Below are positions 1 through 7,931 of a stretch of 33,779 bases of DNA, piece by piece; the stretch's first letter is position 1; each line of letters starts with the position of its first letter. A program made the position numbers and the translations under genes. The stretch is taken from positions 1 to 33,779 of IMG/VR virus record IMGVR_UViG_3300034355_000467, one strand, 5' to 3'. A model generated the notes under the pieces. The model did not search any database and was not told the origin of the DNA. It saw only the letters and a list, made by a program, of their open reading frames with translations. This DNA comes from a virus.

Positions 1-2
1 CT

Positions 3-989
3 TTAGCAGTAGCAACGGGCGATGAAAAATTAGTATCTGATATTGATAAGCAAATTTCAGAAGTAAATTTAAAATTAGTTGAATTAGATAATAAATCAGC
101 TGATACTACTGAAAAACTTAAAGGTTTAACCGAAAAGCAAAAAGAACTAATAGAACAAACAGCTTCTTTAATTACGGGCGTTTCCGATTCTGTATTTTCA
201 GTTCTTAACGCGCAAGTGCAAGCCTACATTAGCGGACTTGACAAAGCAATAGATAAAAGCAAATCGGCATTAGATGAAATTCGCGCTAATAGTGAAGATT
301 ACAACGCCCGTCAATTAGAAATTGAAAAAGAACGTTTAGAAAATTTAGAAAATGAAAGGGCGCGCGCGGTTGAACGTGAAAAAACAATAGCACAAGTACA
401 GTTAGCTATTAACGCGGCAATTGCTATTTCAAAAGCGGCGGCCGAAGGTGGAGCGGCTGCGCCTGTTACAATTGCATTAACACTTGCGTCACTTATTGCT
501 GGTTTAGCACAAGCGCGTGTAGCAGCTGGTAACGCGTTTTATAAGGGTGTTGAATACTTAGAACGCGGCAACAATAAAGCAGGCCGCGATACAATACCAG
601 CAATGCTAAACGAGGGTGAACGCGTAATTACAACCGATACAAATAATAAATATTGGGATGTTTTAAGCGCCGTACACAATAACAGAATACCAGCGGATGT
701 ACTTAATACATTTTCTAAAGCATATCAGCAGGGCGGCATTAAAAACGCTTTAGGTGCGTTTGGCGATAATGTTTCACTAAGTAATGAATTAGGGCAAAAG
801 TCTATCTTTGTAAACGTGGCTCAAACATACGGCGGCTTAGAAAACAGATTAGAACGTATTGAAAATGTTTTAACCGAACTGCCAAAGTACATGCCTAAAA
901 CAACAGTTAGCGCGAATGCTAACGGTATATTTAGAATTGTAGAACAAAGACAGGCGCGTAAAAACTTCTCGCGTAATTGGTCAAAATAA
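3..989 (+). CDS. Tail tape-measure protein, C-terminal part (5' end outside window)
   Basis: The frame is open from the first bases of the window, so this is the last 328 residues of a longer protein. Residues 1-125 are charged and heptad-like, rich in E, K, Q and L, and look like a long coiled coil. A hydrophobic Ala/Ile/Leu-rich segment follows at about residues 135-175. Next comes a motif of the type GRDTIPAMLNEGERVI at about 193-208, which is characteristic of the end of many tape-measure proteins. In this family the protein sets tail length and is carried inside the tail tube. The following genes are tail proteins, which fits. The GTG at 216 is not the true start. Homology is from recognition of the motif, not from a search. 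Confidence 0.8.
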   Translation, partial: LAVATGDEKLVSDIDKQISEVNLKLVELDNKSADTTEKLKGLTEKQKELIEQTASLITGVSDSVFSVLNAQVQAYISGLDKAIDKSKSALDEIRANSEDYNARQLEIEKERLENLENERARAVEREKTIAQVQLAINAAIAISKAAAEGGAAAPVTIALTLASLIAGLAQARVAAGNAFYKGVEYLERGNNKAGRDTIPAMLNEGERVITTDTNNKYWDVLSAVHNNRIPADVLNTFSKAYQQGGIKNALGAFGDNVSLSNELGQKSIFVNVAQTYGGLENRLERIENVLTELPKYMPKTTVSANANGIFRIVEQRQARKNFSRNWSK

Positions 990-1025
990 CATAATTTTGT
1001 ATAAACATTTAAACATTATAATGCT

Positions 1026-1151
1026 ATGCCACTAATCAAATGCTTACCCGGCGATAACAAATGCATTCAAAGAAACATTAGAACTTTGATAGCTGAAGGT
1101 AAACCGCAAGAACAGGCGGTTGCTATTGCTTTAAACTTAGTAAAGAAATGA
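1026..1151 (+). CDS. Small conserved phage peptide, 41 aa
   Basis: The ORF encodes MPLIKCLPGDNKC followed by a helix containing GKPQEQAVAIAL and a lysine-rich end. The pattern 'I..NI..L..EG.PQ.QAVAIAL' recurs in short proteins of many phages, and I recognise it from that, without a known function. Its stop overlaps the next start in an ATGA (1148-1151), which supports translation and coupling. It lies 37 bases after the tape-measure stop. Cys6 and Cys13 may be noteworthy for a 41-residue protein. A structural or assembly accessory role is possible, but nothing in the sequence shows it. Confidence 0.7.
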   Translation: MPLIKCLPGDNKCIQRNIRTLIAEGKPQEQAVAIALNLVKK

Positions 1152-1477
1152 AATACTTAATTATAACTGTTATCATTTTAGTATCTGTATTGCTTTATAT
1201 TTTTATTGACAATTCAAATAAATTACAGAAACAGATACAAAAAAATGAACAACAAACCCGTGACAGTTTGTCACAAATATATGCTAAATTTGTGACAAAA
1301 TCAGATAGCTTGCAAGCGCATATAGACACGATGCAGACTACATTAGACAAACAAATAAAACAGTTTAGATATGACCTATCAAGAATTAAGATTATTAAAG
1401 TACCGATTGTTAATTACGATAATGCTTCTGACACTTTGCTCATTAGCCGCCTCATGTCAGATTACAAAAGTCGATAA
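1148..1477 (+). CDS. Membrane-anchored coiled-coil protein, i-spanin/Rz-like topology
   Basis: The 109-residue protein begins with one strong hydrophobic segment (residues 3-20, LIITVIILVSVLLYIFI) that lacks a cleavage or lipobox motif, so it is probably an inner-membrane anchor. A periplasmic-looking, Q/K/D-rich coiled coil follows (about 23-95). This is the layout of inner-membrane spanin subunits (Rz). The start overlaps the 41-aa peptide stop by four bases, and its last 107 bases overlap, in another frame, a gene for a predicted lipoprotein, as Rz and Rz1 do. Spanin function is inferred from topology and gene overlap only; a structural role next to the tail genes is the alternative. Confidence 0.6.
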   Translation: MKYLIITVIILVSVLLYIFIDNSNKLQKQIQKNEQQTRDSLSQIYAKFVTKSDSLQAHIDTMQTTLDKQIKQFRYDLSRIKIIKVPIVNYDNASDTLLISRLMSDYKSR

Positions 1478-1829
1478 CGGTTTTTTTATAAGCCGCGATT
1501 ATGCTGAATATATCGCAGCACGTTTTGATAGTTTAGATGCCTATAAAATTGCATACGGCGAATGTGTTAATAGGGCCGTTGATTGTGATAGTCTATTATA
1601 TCAGTCAGAAAGGCTTAAAAAAACGCTAAATGATAATTATAATATGCAAAGCGACATGCTTAGAATTAAAGATGAAATGATTCAAAGTTATGAACGCGGT
1701 AATATTATCTGCAATGACTATGCAAAGCAATTGAAAAAACAAACGCGTCTTAAAAAAGCGTGGAAAATAACAACTTACGCGTTTATTAGTGTATCTTTGG
1801 GGGCGTTAACATATTCAATACTTAAATGA
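1371..1829 (+). CDS. Predicted lipoprotein with C-terminal membrane anchor, spanin-like
   Basis: Starting at 1371 gives a classical signal: charged n-region (R7, K10, R12), hydrophobic core LLITIMLLTLCSLAA and a lipobox-like LAASC with Cys29. Later starts would lose the positive n-region, which favours this start despite a 107-base overlap with the upstream gene. A helical, charged middle (about 40-130) follows, and the protein ends with a second hydrophobic segment, ITTYAFISVSLGALTYSIL (about 133-151). An outer-membrane lipid anchor plus a C-terminal inner-membrane segment is the topology of unimolecular spanins such as T1 gp11. The stop overlaps the next tail gene (ATGA at 1826-1829). Function is inferred; the lipobox has Ala rather than Leu at -3. 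Confidence 0.6.
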   Translation: MTYQELRLLKYRLLITIMLLTLCSLAASCQITKVDNGFFISRDYAEYIAARFDSLDAYKIAYGECVNRAVDCDSLLYQSERLKKTLNDNYNMQSDMLRIKDEMIQSYERGNIICNDYAKQLKKQTRLKKAWKITTYAFISVSLGALTYSILK

Positions 1830-3520
1830 ACGGCTTACTAATATTTTTTGATGGCATACCTCAGGACTTAGATAACTTCAACGGTACTGAATCAGCAAGT
1901 TTTGTATTTCGCCGCAAAGATGAAGCGGGCGATTCGGCATTTTCATTTGCCCCTGAATTAACAGTAGTAGGCGATACCTACGAATATATCAAACAGCAAA
2001 TAATAAACGCGCCAAATCCAAATATAGCAGGCATTGAAGTATTGATTTACGATACTTGCTGTTTAAATGCTGATGGTTCGGACCGCTTATTATTCACGGG
2101 CAAAATTGAGGGCGGTTCTGTACGTTGGTGTACGTTCCCAACATGCGAGGCACAAGTTACGGTAGTAGATAATAGTGTAGATGCTGAAGCTATCAGATGT
2201 TTGAAAGAGCATTTTCCGTGGAGTGAAAGAAATACCACCGAACCAAATCCATTTTCTACTTTAGGTTATGATACATTTAGATTTGCACCATTTATGTATT
2301 ATTGCAATGACCCAAAGCCAGCAGCTATACAAGAAGCTATAATGATTTTGGGCATATTTGTTTTTATAGTTGGTGCACCAATATTTGCTTTATTACAATT
2401 AGGCAATATAATATCTGGTAATGGCCAAAACATATTTGAAGATTTAACTGATTTAATTGTTGGGTGCGGTCGAAGACATATTACACCTTTTTTAGATAGT
2501 TCATTCAAAAACTTATGTCAGTTGTGTAGAATTGGTTATCAAAGTTCATTGTTTGATGTAGGCGGTTATTATCACAATACTGTTAGATTAGATGCTTCAT
2601 ACGTGCCCGGTATTAGGGCTTATCCATGGGAATCATATACACAAGGTTGGAGAGATAATTGGGTTAATCTTAATGGCATTCAATTTTTAGACCAACTTAA
2701 ACAGCTTAATATAGAATGGCGCGTTGTAAATGGCGTATTACAAATTGAACGCAAAGATTATTTTGCAGGCGTTGAATGGTTTAATACTGATAATTTGCAG
2801 CCTAACCAATTATTATCTATTTGCTTTGAGTCATTACCCGAACGCCCTGCAAGTTATGCAGAATATGAATATAGCTTAGATGGTGTTGATAATTCAGGCG
2901 ATGAAGTTAGAAATAAATGGGTTAATCGCGTTATAGATTGGAATACTTCAAACAATCCGCAGCAGTCAGGATTATTTAGTAAAAAATTACTTTATGGTGC
3001 TGCTCAGTTTCGCGATGATTGGGCGGCGCCTGATGTTAACCCAATTGATAAACCATTTTATACTACGTTTTACCCATTGGCGCAAGATGCTGAAAATACA
3101 GCTGCGATGTTTATAAGTAAAGGTGTTTTGACATATCCTAAACTTATAAATTTAAAGTTAGTTGCAGGTGCTGATATAACAAATGTTGATTTGCGTAGAG
3201 GTGTCGCAATACCCGATGTTATTTTAATGTCTAATGGTAAAAAATTATATAACTATAAATGGCATATTAAAGAAAATCCAATAGTAGATTCAAGCGGGCA
3301 AAGTTACGACACCGCCTATCAAAAACTATTTTACATTGATGACCCACGTTTAACATCTGTAAAAACGCGCAAAGTTAATATATCAATTACAGCGGATTGT
3401 GATTTACTTACTTCTTTAGATATTGACAAATATGTTACAACGCCGCAAGGGCAAGTTCAAATTACTGAGATAACATACGATACAAATAATAATTCATTAA
3501 CTATTCAAGGCTTAATTTAA
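1826..3520 (+). CDS. Tail protein, distal-tail or hub candidate, 564 aa
   Basis: The protein follows the tape measure closely and is translationally coupled on both sides (ATGA at 1826, TAATG at 3518-3522), so it should be part of the tail tip or baseplate. The N-terminal 120 residues are beta-rich, with several cysteines (C78, C79, C102, C107, C124). Residues 171-197 (starting AIMILGIFVFIVGAPIFALL) form a hydrophobic stretch long enough to cross a membrane, unusual for a soluble virion protein. The C-terminal half looks beta-structured, with a closing segment like those of tail hub proteins (residues 500-564). I do not recognise a named family with certainty. Confidence 0.6.
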   Translation: MNGLLIFFDGIPQDLDNFNGTESASFVFRRKDEAGDSAFSFAPELTVVGDTYEYIKQQIINAPNPNIAGIEVLIYDTCCLNADGSDRLLFTGKIEGGSVRWCTFPTCEAQVTVVDNSVDAEAIRCLKEHFPWSERNTTEPNPFSTLGYDTFRFAPFMYYCNDPKPAAIQEAIMILGIFVFIVGAPIFALLQLGNIISGNGQNIFEDLTDLIVGCGRRHITPFLDSSFKNLCQLCRIGYQSSLFDVGGYYHNTVRLDASYVPGIRAYPWESYTQGWRDNWVNLNGIQFLDQLKQLNIEWRVVNGVLQIERKDYFAGVEWFNTDNLQPNQLLSICFESLPERPASYAEYEYSLDGVDNSGDEVRNKWVNRVIDWNTSNNPQQSGLFSKKLLYGAAQFRDDWAAPDVNPIDKPFYTTFYPLAQDAENTAAMFISKGVLTYPKLINLKLVAGADITNVDLRRGVAIPDVILMSNGKKLYNYKWHIKENPIVDSSGQSYDTAYQKLFYIDDPRLTSVKTRKVNISITADCDLLTSLDIDKYVTTPQGQVQITEITYDTNNNSLTIQGLI

Positions 3521-5970
3521 TGTCTTATACTTACGATAATATACAATTAGAATGCATCGACAGCAGCGGAAATGTTTTATATAACATTGCAACTTTTACG
3601 GCTGCGACTATTCCCGCCGTGCCTGTTGAAGGGTTGGCAATAGGCATAAAAGTTCGGCTTACATTTACTATTAACAGTTCGGGCGCTAATAGCTTTTTAA
3701 ATAAACAGCTAAGATTTAACCCGGGGCTTTATGTATTATCTAATCCTATAAATGCTTTTGATTTTGGATATGAAACATTAAACCCATTAAGCACCACGCC
3801 ACAACAAGCTGTTTTAAACGTTCCTATTCCAACGTTGCAAAATATCTATTGTGAAATGTATAGCAATGCCGCGCCTTATGATGAAGCAACAGTAGTATTT
3901 GAGTTTTACGTAACAAATGACACTACTAATTTTATTTTTGGCAATTCATCAAATTCAAATGTAAATAGATTTTTAGCGTCAAGTGCTTTAGGTGTACCTA
4001 ATAATACAGGTCAAGTTGTTTACAACCAAACAAAAAATTTAAGTTTAGCTTGCAGAATATTTGATTCGACAAGTTTTTCAGCTAATGCAACTACACCAGC
4101 AGGTGGTAATTTTTTAAACATTCTTGTTGAAGCACGTTGGTACAATTCTGATTATGGTGGATATAGTTTATTTATGCGATATATTAAAGAACTTGAAATT
4201 AGTTCCGCATCACAAACAGCAGCAAGTTTGCCATTACTAACTAATGTAACAGCAACAGCAGCACAACCAAATACTACAACACCACCAAACGCAATTTTTA
4301 CAATAGCAAGTAATCAGTTAGCAGTAGGTGAAGATAATTCAGTTAGAATATTATTAAGGGGCGAAGCATACAACGGTTCAGTTGCAAATCCTGCTATTAC
4401 AGATGTTAGAATTTTGCTTTTTAGAATAGATGCCGCAACAAATACGGCTGATTTTGTTACTGACTTGCAATTATCTGATGCTGTAATACCACAAGCTACA
4501 CCGGGCAGCGGTCAACTAAACGGCGCTATTTATTCGCCTTCTGATTGGTTTGAAAATGTACCAACTGCCGATGATATAGAAGTACAATTTATTATTGATG
4601 GAACACAGCTTCAAGTAAACGGACAATATTATATAGTAGTAAACATTCATGACAACGTTAATCATGAATATGTAACATCACATCTAAGCCCGCTGTTACT
4701 TGCAACATACACGCCGCCTGCAATACCAACTATTACAGGTTATATTAGCACGTACAATACAGAATATAGCGGTAACGAATTAACCATTGCACCGCACCAA
4801 CGTATTAAGGCACGTTTAGCAATTGATAAAGCAAGCTATGTAACCGCGCTGAATGCTATTGGTTTAGTAGGTACTTTCGATGGTAGTGTAGCAGGCATTA
4901 TTTGCAAACTTACAAATGTGCCGGGCGTTGTTAACCAAGTGCAGGGTTTTATACCAGCAGCGCCGCCAATTACAACGGCTGATATGACAATAGTAACCAA
5001 TGATGCAACAGATTTAGTTTTAGATTGCATTTTTAGAATAGCTGAAGAATACGCGGGTACATCAACTGAAATAACGTGGACTGTTAGTCTAAATCAGGTG
5101 ACTACAATTGCAGGCATAACTCAATTAACGCAAATAGATTTTGTACAAAAATTAGATGTTGATGTTTTTGAAAATGATGCAATTTCGCCTAACTTAGTAA
5201 GCATTAAGTTTTATGATTTAGCTGATTATATTTTAGGCATCAAAACTGAAATAATTGACATTTGCGATGCTGACCAAATAATAGCACAAGTAGAAAAAGA
5301 CCCATCATTTTCAGGTTCGATAAATTTCATAGCTACTATTTACCCTGCAAGCGAAACAGGCGATACTAATAATAATGCAATTGAAGAAGAATCAAGCTGG
5401 GCGCCAATTGTAGTGCAAATGCAACAATTAACAAGTGCTAAACTTGCTGATGTTGACGCATCTTTTGCACCATCTAATGAAGCTATTTTTAAAATAAACG
5501 TGCAGCAATTAACGCAAGGGCAGCGTTATTGGGTAACAGGTATTGCATATCAGCAAGTACCCGATTATTGCCCTATCGGCTTAGTTGCGCTTACAAGCAC
5601 ATCAACTTATAGAACTGTTGGCGTTTTACCTTTGTGGACTATAACAGGTAATCCAACGGCGGTAATAGCTGAAATATTAGCGCACCCCGATTATGTAGGC
5701 GGTTTAAATATTGTTCAAAATAACTTTGTAGATAATGCAAATAGCCCCATTGGCGTTTTAAGTTACGCGGGAAATATAGTAACTGCTATAAAGATTAGCG
5801 ATACAATTCCAATAGCTTATTATAGGTTTATAGTTGATGCTGACTTTGACCCGGGTACAGGGCCGCACACAATAAGACACGAAATTTTAATGTCAGTTCC
5901 AATACCTGCGCCAAGTTTAATACCTATTGTAACTTTTGACAATAACTATAAATGTAGCGATTTAGGATAA
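3520..5970 (+). CDS. Large beta-rich tail protein, 816 aa
   Basis: The start overlaps the upstream stop (TAATG). Composition is rich in Thr, Asn, Ala, Ile and Val with short alternating hydrophobic strands and few charges, typical of multi-domain beta-sandwich tail or fibre proteins. Segments near residues 235-390 and 400-540 each begin with proline/threonine-rich linkers (for example LATYTPPAIPTITGY) and may be separate immunoglobulin or Fn3-like domains. There are eight scattered cysteines and no membrane segment. Its position between a tail-tip candidate and a promoter suggests a baseplate or central fibre component. No enzymatic motif is visible and the exact family is not recognised. Confidence 0.6.
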   Translation: MSYTYDNIQLECIDSSGNVLYNIATFTAATIPAVPVEGLAIGIKVRLTFTINSSGANSFLNKQLRFNPGLYVLSNPINAFDFGYETLNPLSTTPQQAVLNVPIPTLQNIYCEMYSNAAPYDEATVVFEFYVTNDTTNFIFGNSSNSNVNRFLASSALGVPNNTGQVVYNQTKNLSLACRIFDSTSFSANATTPAGGNFLNILVEARWYNSDYGGYSLFMRYIKELEISSASQTAASLPLLTNVTATAAQPNTTTPPNAIFTIASNQLAVGEDNSVRILLRGEAYNGSVANPAITDVRILLFRIDAATNTADFVTDLQLSDAVIPQATPGSGQLNGAIYSPSDWFENVPTADDIEVQFIIDGTQLQVNGQYYIVVNIHDNVNHEYVTSHLSPLLLATYTPPAIPTITGYISTYNTEYSGNELTIAPHQRIKARLAIDKASYVTALNAIGLVGTFDGSVAGIICKLTNVPGVVNQVQGFIPAAPPITTADMTIVTNDATDLVLDCIFRIAEEYAGTSTEITWTVSLNQVTTIAGITQLTQIDFVQKLDVDVFENDAISPNLVSIKFYDLADYILGIKTEIIDICDADQIIAQVEKDPSFSGSINFIATIYPASETGDTNNNAIEEESSWAPIVVQMQQLTSAKLADVDASFAPSNEAIFKINVQQLTQGQRYWVTGIAYQQVPDYCPIGLVALTSTSTYRTVGVLPLWTITGNPTAVIAEILAHPDYVGGLNIVQNNFVDNANSPIGVLSYAGNIVTAIKISDTIPIAYYRFIVDADFDPGTGPHTIRHEILMSVPIPAPSLIPIVTFDNNYKCSDLG

Positions 5971-5972
5971 AA

Positions 5973-6003
5973 TTTTTTAATTTAATTTTTATTTGTATCT
6001 TTG
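5973..6003 (+). promoter_or_regulatory. Bacteroidota-type promoter, -7 box TATCTTTG
   Basis: TATCTTTG at 5996-6003 matches the Bacteroidota -7 consensus TANNTTTG exactly. The expected -33 position, about 5973-5976, is a T-tract (TTTT) rather than TTTG. The box ends seven bases before the ATG at 6011, so the transcript would start within a few bases of the start codon. It separates the tail-tip genes from the unit 6011-7879. Assignment is by consensus. Confidence 0.6.
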
Positions 6004-6010
6004 CGAATAT

Positions 6011-6964
6011 ATGTTAGTAAATTATCCTGTTTCATATACGCCCGAAATTAGTAGGACATATTCATTTAGGCAGCCTGTACCGATTCGGTATGCCTGCCCT
6101 GTTTTGCCGCCTAATTTTATGCAAAACGAAACTGATGCATGGAACTGTAATTTATGCGGTTCTGATTTGCCGTTTTATATTCCGTATGTTGAGGGCGATA
6201 TTATACCATTTCAAACGCAAGTTACTGATAATTACAATCAGCCTAATAGCGTTTTGGTAGCAGGCTTTCAAACAAGTACAAGTACATCGCATTATGTTGT
6301 AGTTAGCTTATATGATTGTTGCGGTAACTTAGTATCAGAATTTATAGATGATTTTTCAGATAGTTACCACGTAGGTCAAAGCCTTGCAACAGGCAGCATT
6401 CAAACGTGGTTTGTTAATACGGGTTTATTTCCTGCTGATTTAGATTGCTTTAGATTGTACATTGACTACTACAAAATAAATCAGATAACATTAGAACCTG
6501 AAATAGATAAAAGGCTTTATACAGAATACTATAAAAAGATTGAAGGCTGCGGCAACTTAAACGACACTTCACTAATTTATAGTACTTATGCAAACTATGA
6601 TTGCAACGGTAATTTTTACGGAACATTGACTAACTATTTAGGTTCTAACAATACGCCGTTTTACAATTCGCTTCGTATCTTTGGAACTGTTGAGTTCTTT
6701 GGCGATACTGAAGCGATAACAGAAAATGACAGAAATGTAGTTATTAGTAAAGATATAACAGAAAATTACGGCATTATTTCGGGCGCTGTGCCACCGTTTT
6801 ACATTAAGTTACTACAACAAGCTGTGAGAGGCAATTACGTAACTGTTGACGCGGTGCAATATCAAAACTTTAGATATGATTCAAAGCCTGATGATAACCG
6901 AATGTTTTTGTTAGATTTGTCTTTTGACAAAAGATGTCGATTAGATAACAAACAATGTAGATGA
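6011..6964 (+). CDS. Cysteine-rich virion protein of the tail region, 317 aa
   Basis: I chose the ATG at 6011 because the only upstream in-frame start (TTG at 5993) lies within the promoter. The protein contains ten cysteines, including a CNLC pair (residues 47-50), a CC pair near residue 98 and two near the C-terminus. The composition is Tyr-, Asp- and Asn-rich and beta-like. No signal peptide or membrane segment is present. The gene has its own promoter and is followed 39 bases later by another Cys-rich virion protein, and both precede a terminator at 7889, so they probably form one unit. A tail or fibre role is inferred from position. I do not recognise the family. Confidence 0.6.
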   Translation: MLVNYPVSYTPEISRTYSFRQPVPIRYACPVLPPNFMQNETDAWNCNLCGSDLPFYIPYVEGDIIPFQTQVTDNYNQPNSVLVAGFQTSTSTSHYVVVSLYDCCGNLVSEFIDDFSDSYHVGQSLATGSIQTWFVNTGLFPADLDCFRLYIDYYKINQITLEPEIDKRLYTEYYKKIEGCGNLNDTSLIYSTYANYDCNGNFYGTLTNYLGSNNTPFYNSLRIFGTVEFFGDTEAITENDRNVVISKDITENYGIISGAVPPFYIKLLQQAVRGNYVTVDAVQYQNFRYDSKPDDNRMFLLDLSFDKRCRLDNKQCR

Positions 6965-7003
6965 GGTCGTAATTCATTTACAAATATTTTAAAAACAAAA
7001 AAC

Positions 7004-7879
7004 ATGAATATTTCTTTTATAAATGGGTTTTTGGGCGCGTTTGGCGTTTGCCCGCCTTGCATAGATGAGGATAATGCCCCTAACTACCTTTGTGACCCTT
7101 GCGATTCAACTGTATATTCAGGTGGTATTGCTGGTTGGTTTGCAAAAAAATGTAACTACGAATTTGCCGATATTACAGATTCTACTGAATGGGAAACTGC
7201 AATAGCTGATAAAAACGTTTTTGGCCGCGTTAACGGTTCACGTATTAGCGGTGGTTTGCCTGCACCTGAATTTACTACTAAGAAACGCGGTAGCTGCGGA
7301 CAGGAGGAGGTAGTAAAACAGTCGCGTGTTGTATCACTAACTGACGCTGAAAATGACCTAACATTTACTATTGATGCGCTTTACAATTTCTTATCTAACC
7401 CTGCTAAAGCTGCTGGTTATGAATTTGGTTTTGTAACTTGCGATGGTCGCTTCTTAGGTTGGTATTCAAACGTAACTGTTAGACCTTTTTATCAGATTGC
7501 AGAAACTGATGAAGATGATGCATACTGGACCGTTGAATTCAGATACAATGAACAGTTAGGTACATTTAGCCAATTGTCATTAGACTTCTTGTTAACACTA
7601 CCTTATAATGTTTGTTGGGTAACTTCAATTGTTGTAACAGGTACAGGTAACGTAACAACTGTTGCTGATGGCAATACTTTACAAATGCTTGCTGCTATCC
7701 TACCATTGAATGCTACTGATGCTACTGTTACATGGTCGGTTGTTAACGGCACAGGTACGGCAACTATTAGCGGTGGTGGTTTGCTTACTGCTACTGCACC
7801 GGGCCTTGTTACTGTTATCGCAACAGCTAATGATGCTTCGGGCGTAACTGGTTCACTTGTAATTACAATTACACCATAG
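7004..7879 (+). CDS. Structural (tail tube candidate) protein with C-terminal Ig-like (Big_2) domain
   Basis: Residues 1-205 form a beta-rich domain with CPPC (16-19) and CDPC pairs and no enzymatic motif. From about residue 210 the sequence fits the bacterial Ig-like group 2 fold: SIVVTGTGNVTTVADGNTLQ, then the TWSVVNGTGTATISGGGLLTA core and a closing LVTVIATANDASG strand. Many phage tube and capsid proteins end in such a domain, which decorates the virion surface. The gene sits alone between a 39-base spacer and a strong terminator (7889), suggesting abundant expression. Major tail tube protein is my best guess from position and architecture; another decorated virion protein is possible. 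Confidence 0.6.
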   Translation: MNISFINGFLGAFGVCPPCIDEDNAPNYLCDPCDSTVYSGGIAGWFAKKCNYEFADITDSTEWETAIADKNVFGRVNGSRISGGLPAPEFTTKKRGSCGQEEVVKQSRVVSLTDAENDLTFTIDALYNFLSNPAKAAGYEFGFVTCDGRFLGWYSNVTVRPFYQIAETDEDDAYWTVEFRYNEQLGTFSQLSLDFLLTLPYNVCWVTSIVVTGTGNVTTVADGNTLQMLAAILPLNATDATVTWSVVNGTGTATISGGGLLTATAPGLVTVIATANDASGVTGSLVITITP

Positions 7880-7888
7880 TATTTATAA

Positions 7889-7918
7889 GGGCGGTTATAT
7901 AATGTAGCCGCCCTATTT
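7889..7918 (+). terminator. Intrinsic terminator after the Ig-domain structural gene
   Basis: GGGCGGTTA (7889-7897) pairs with TAGCCGCCC (7905-7913) through one G-T wobble around a seven-base loop. A short T-rich tail (TATTT) follows. It lies ten bases after the stop at 7879 and 19 bases before the portal start. The short U-tract suggests partial termination and read-through to the portal. Confidence 0.7.
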
Positions 7919-7931
7919 AAAATCAAATAGA

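Noticed and set aside
5993-6010. TTG start at 5993 for the Cys-rich virion gene
   Set aside because: It lies within the predicted promoter -7 region, so ATG 6011 is the more likely start.
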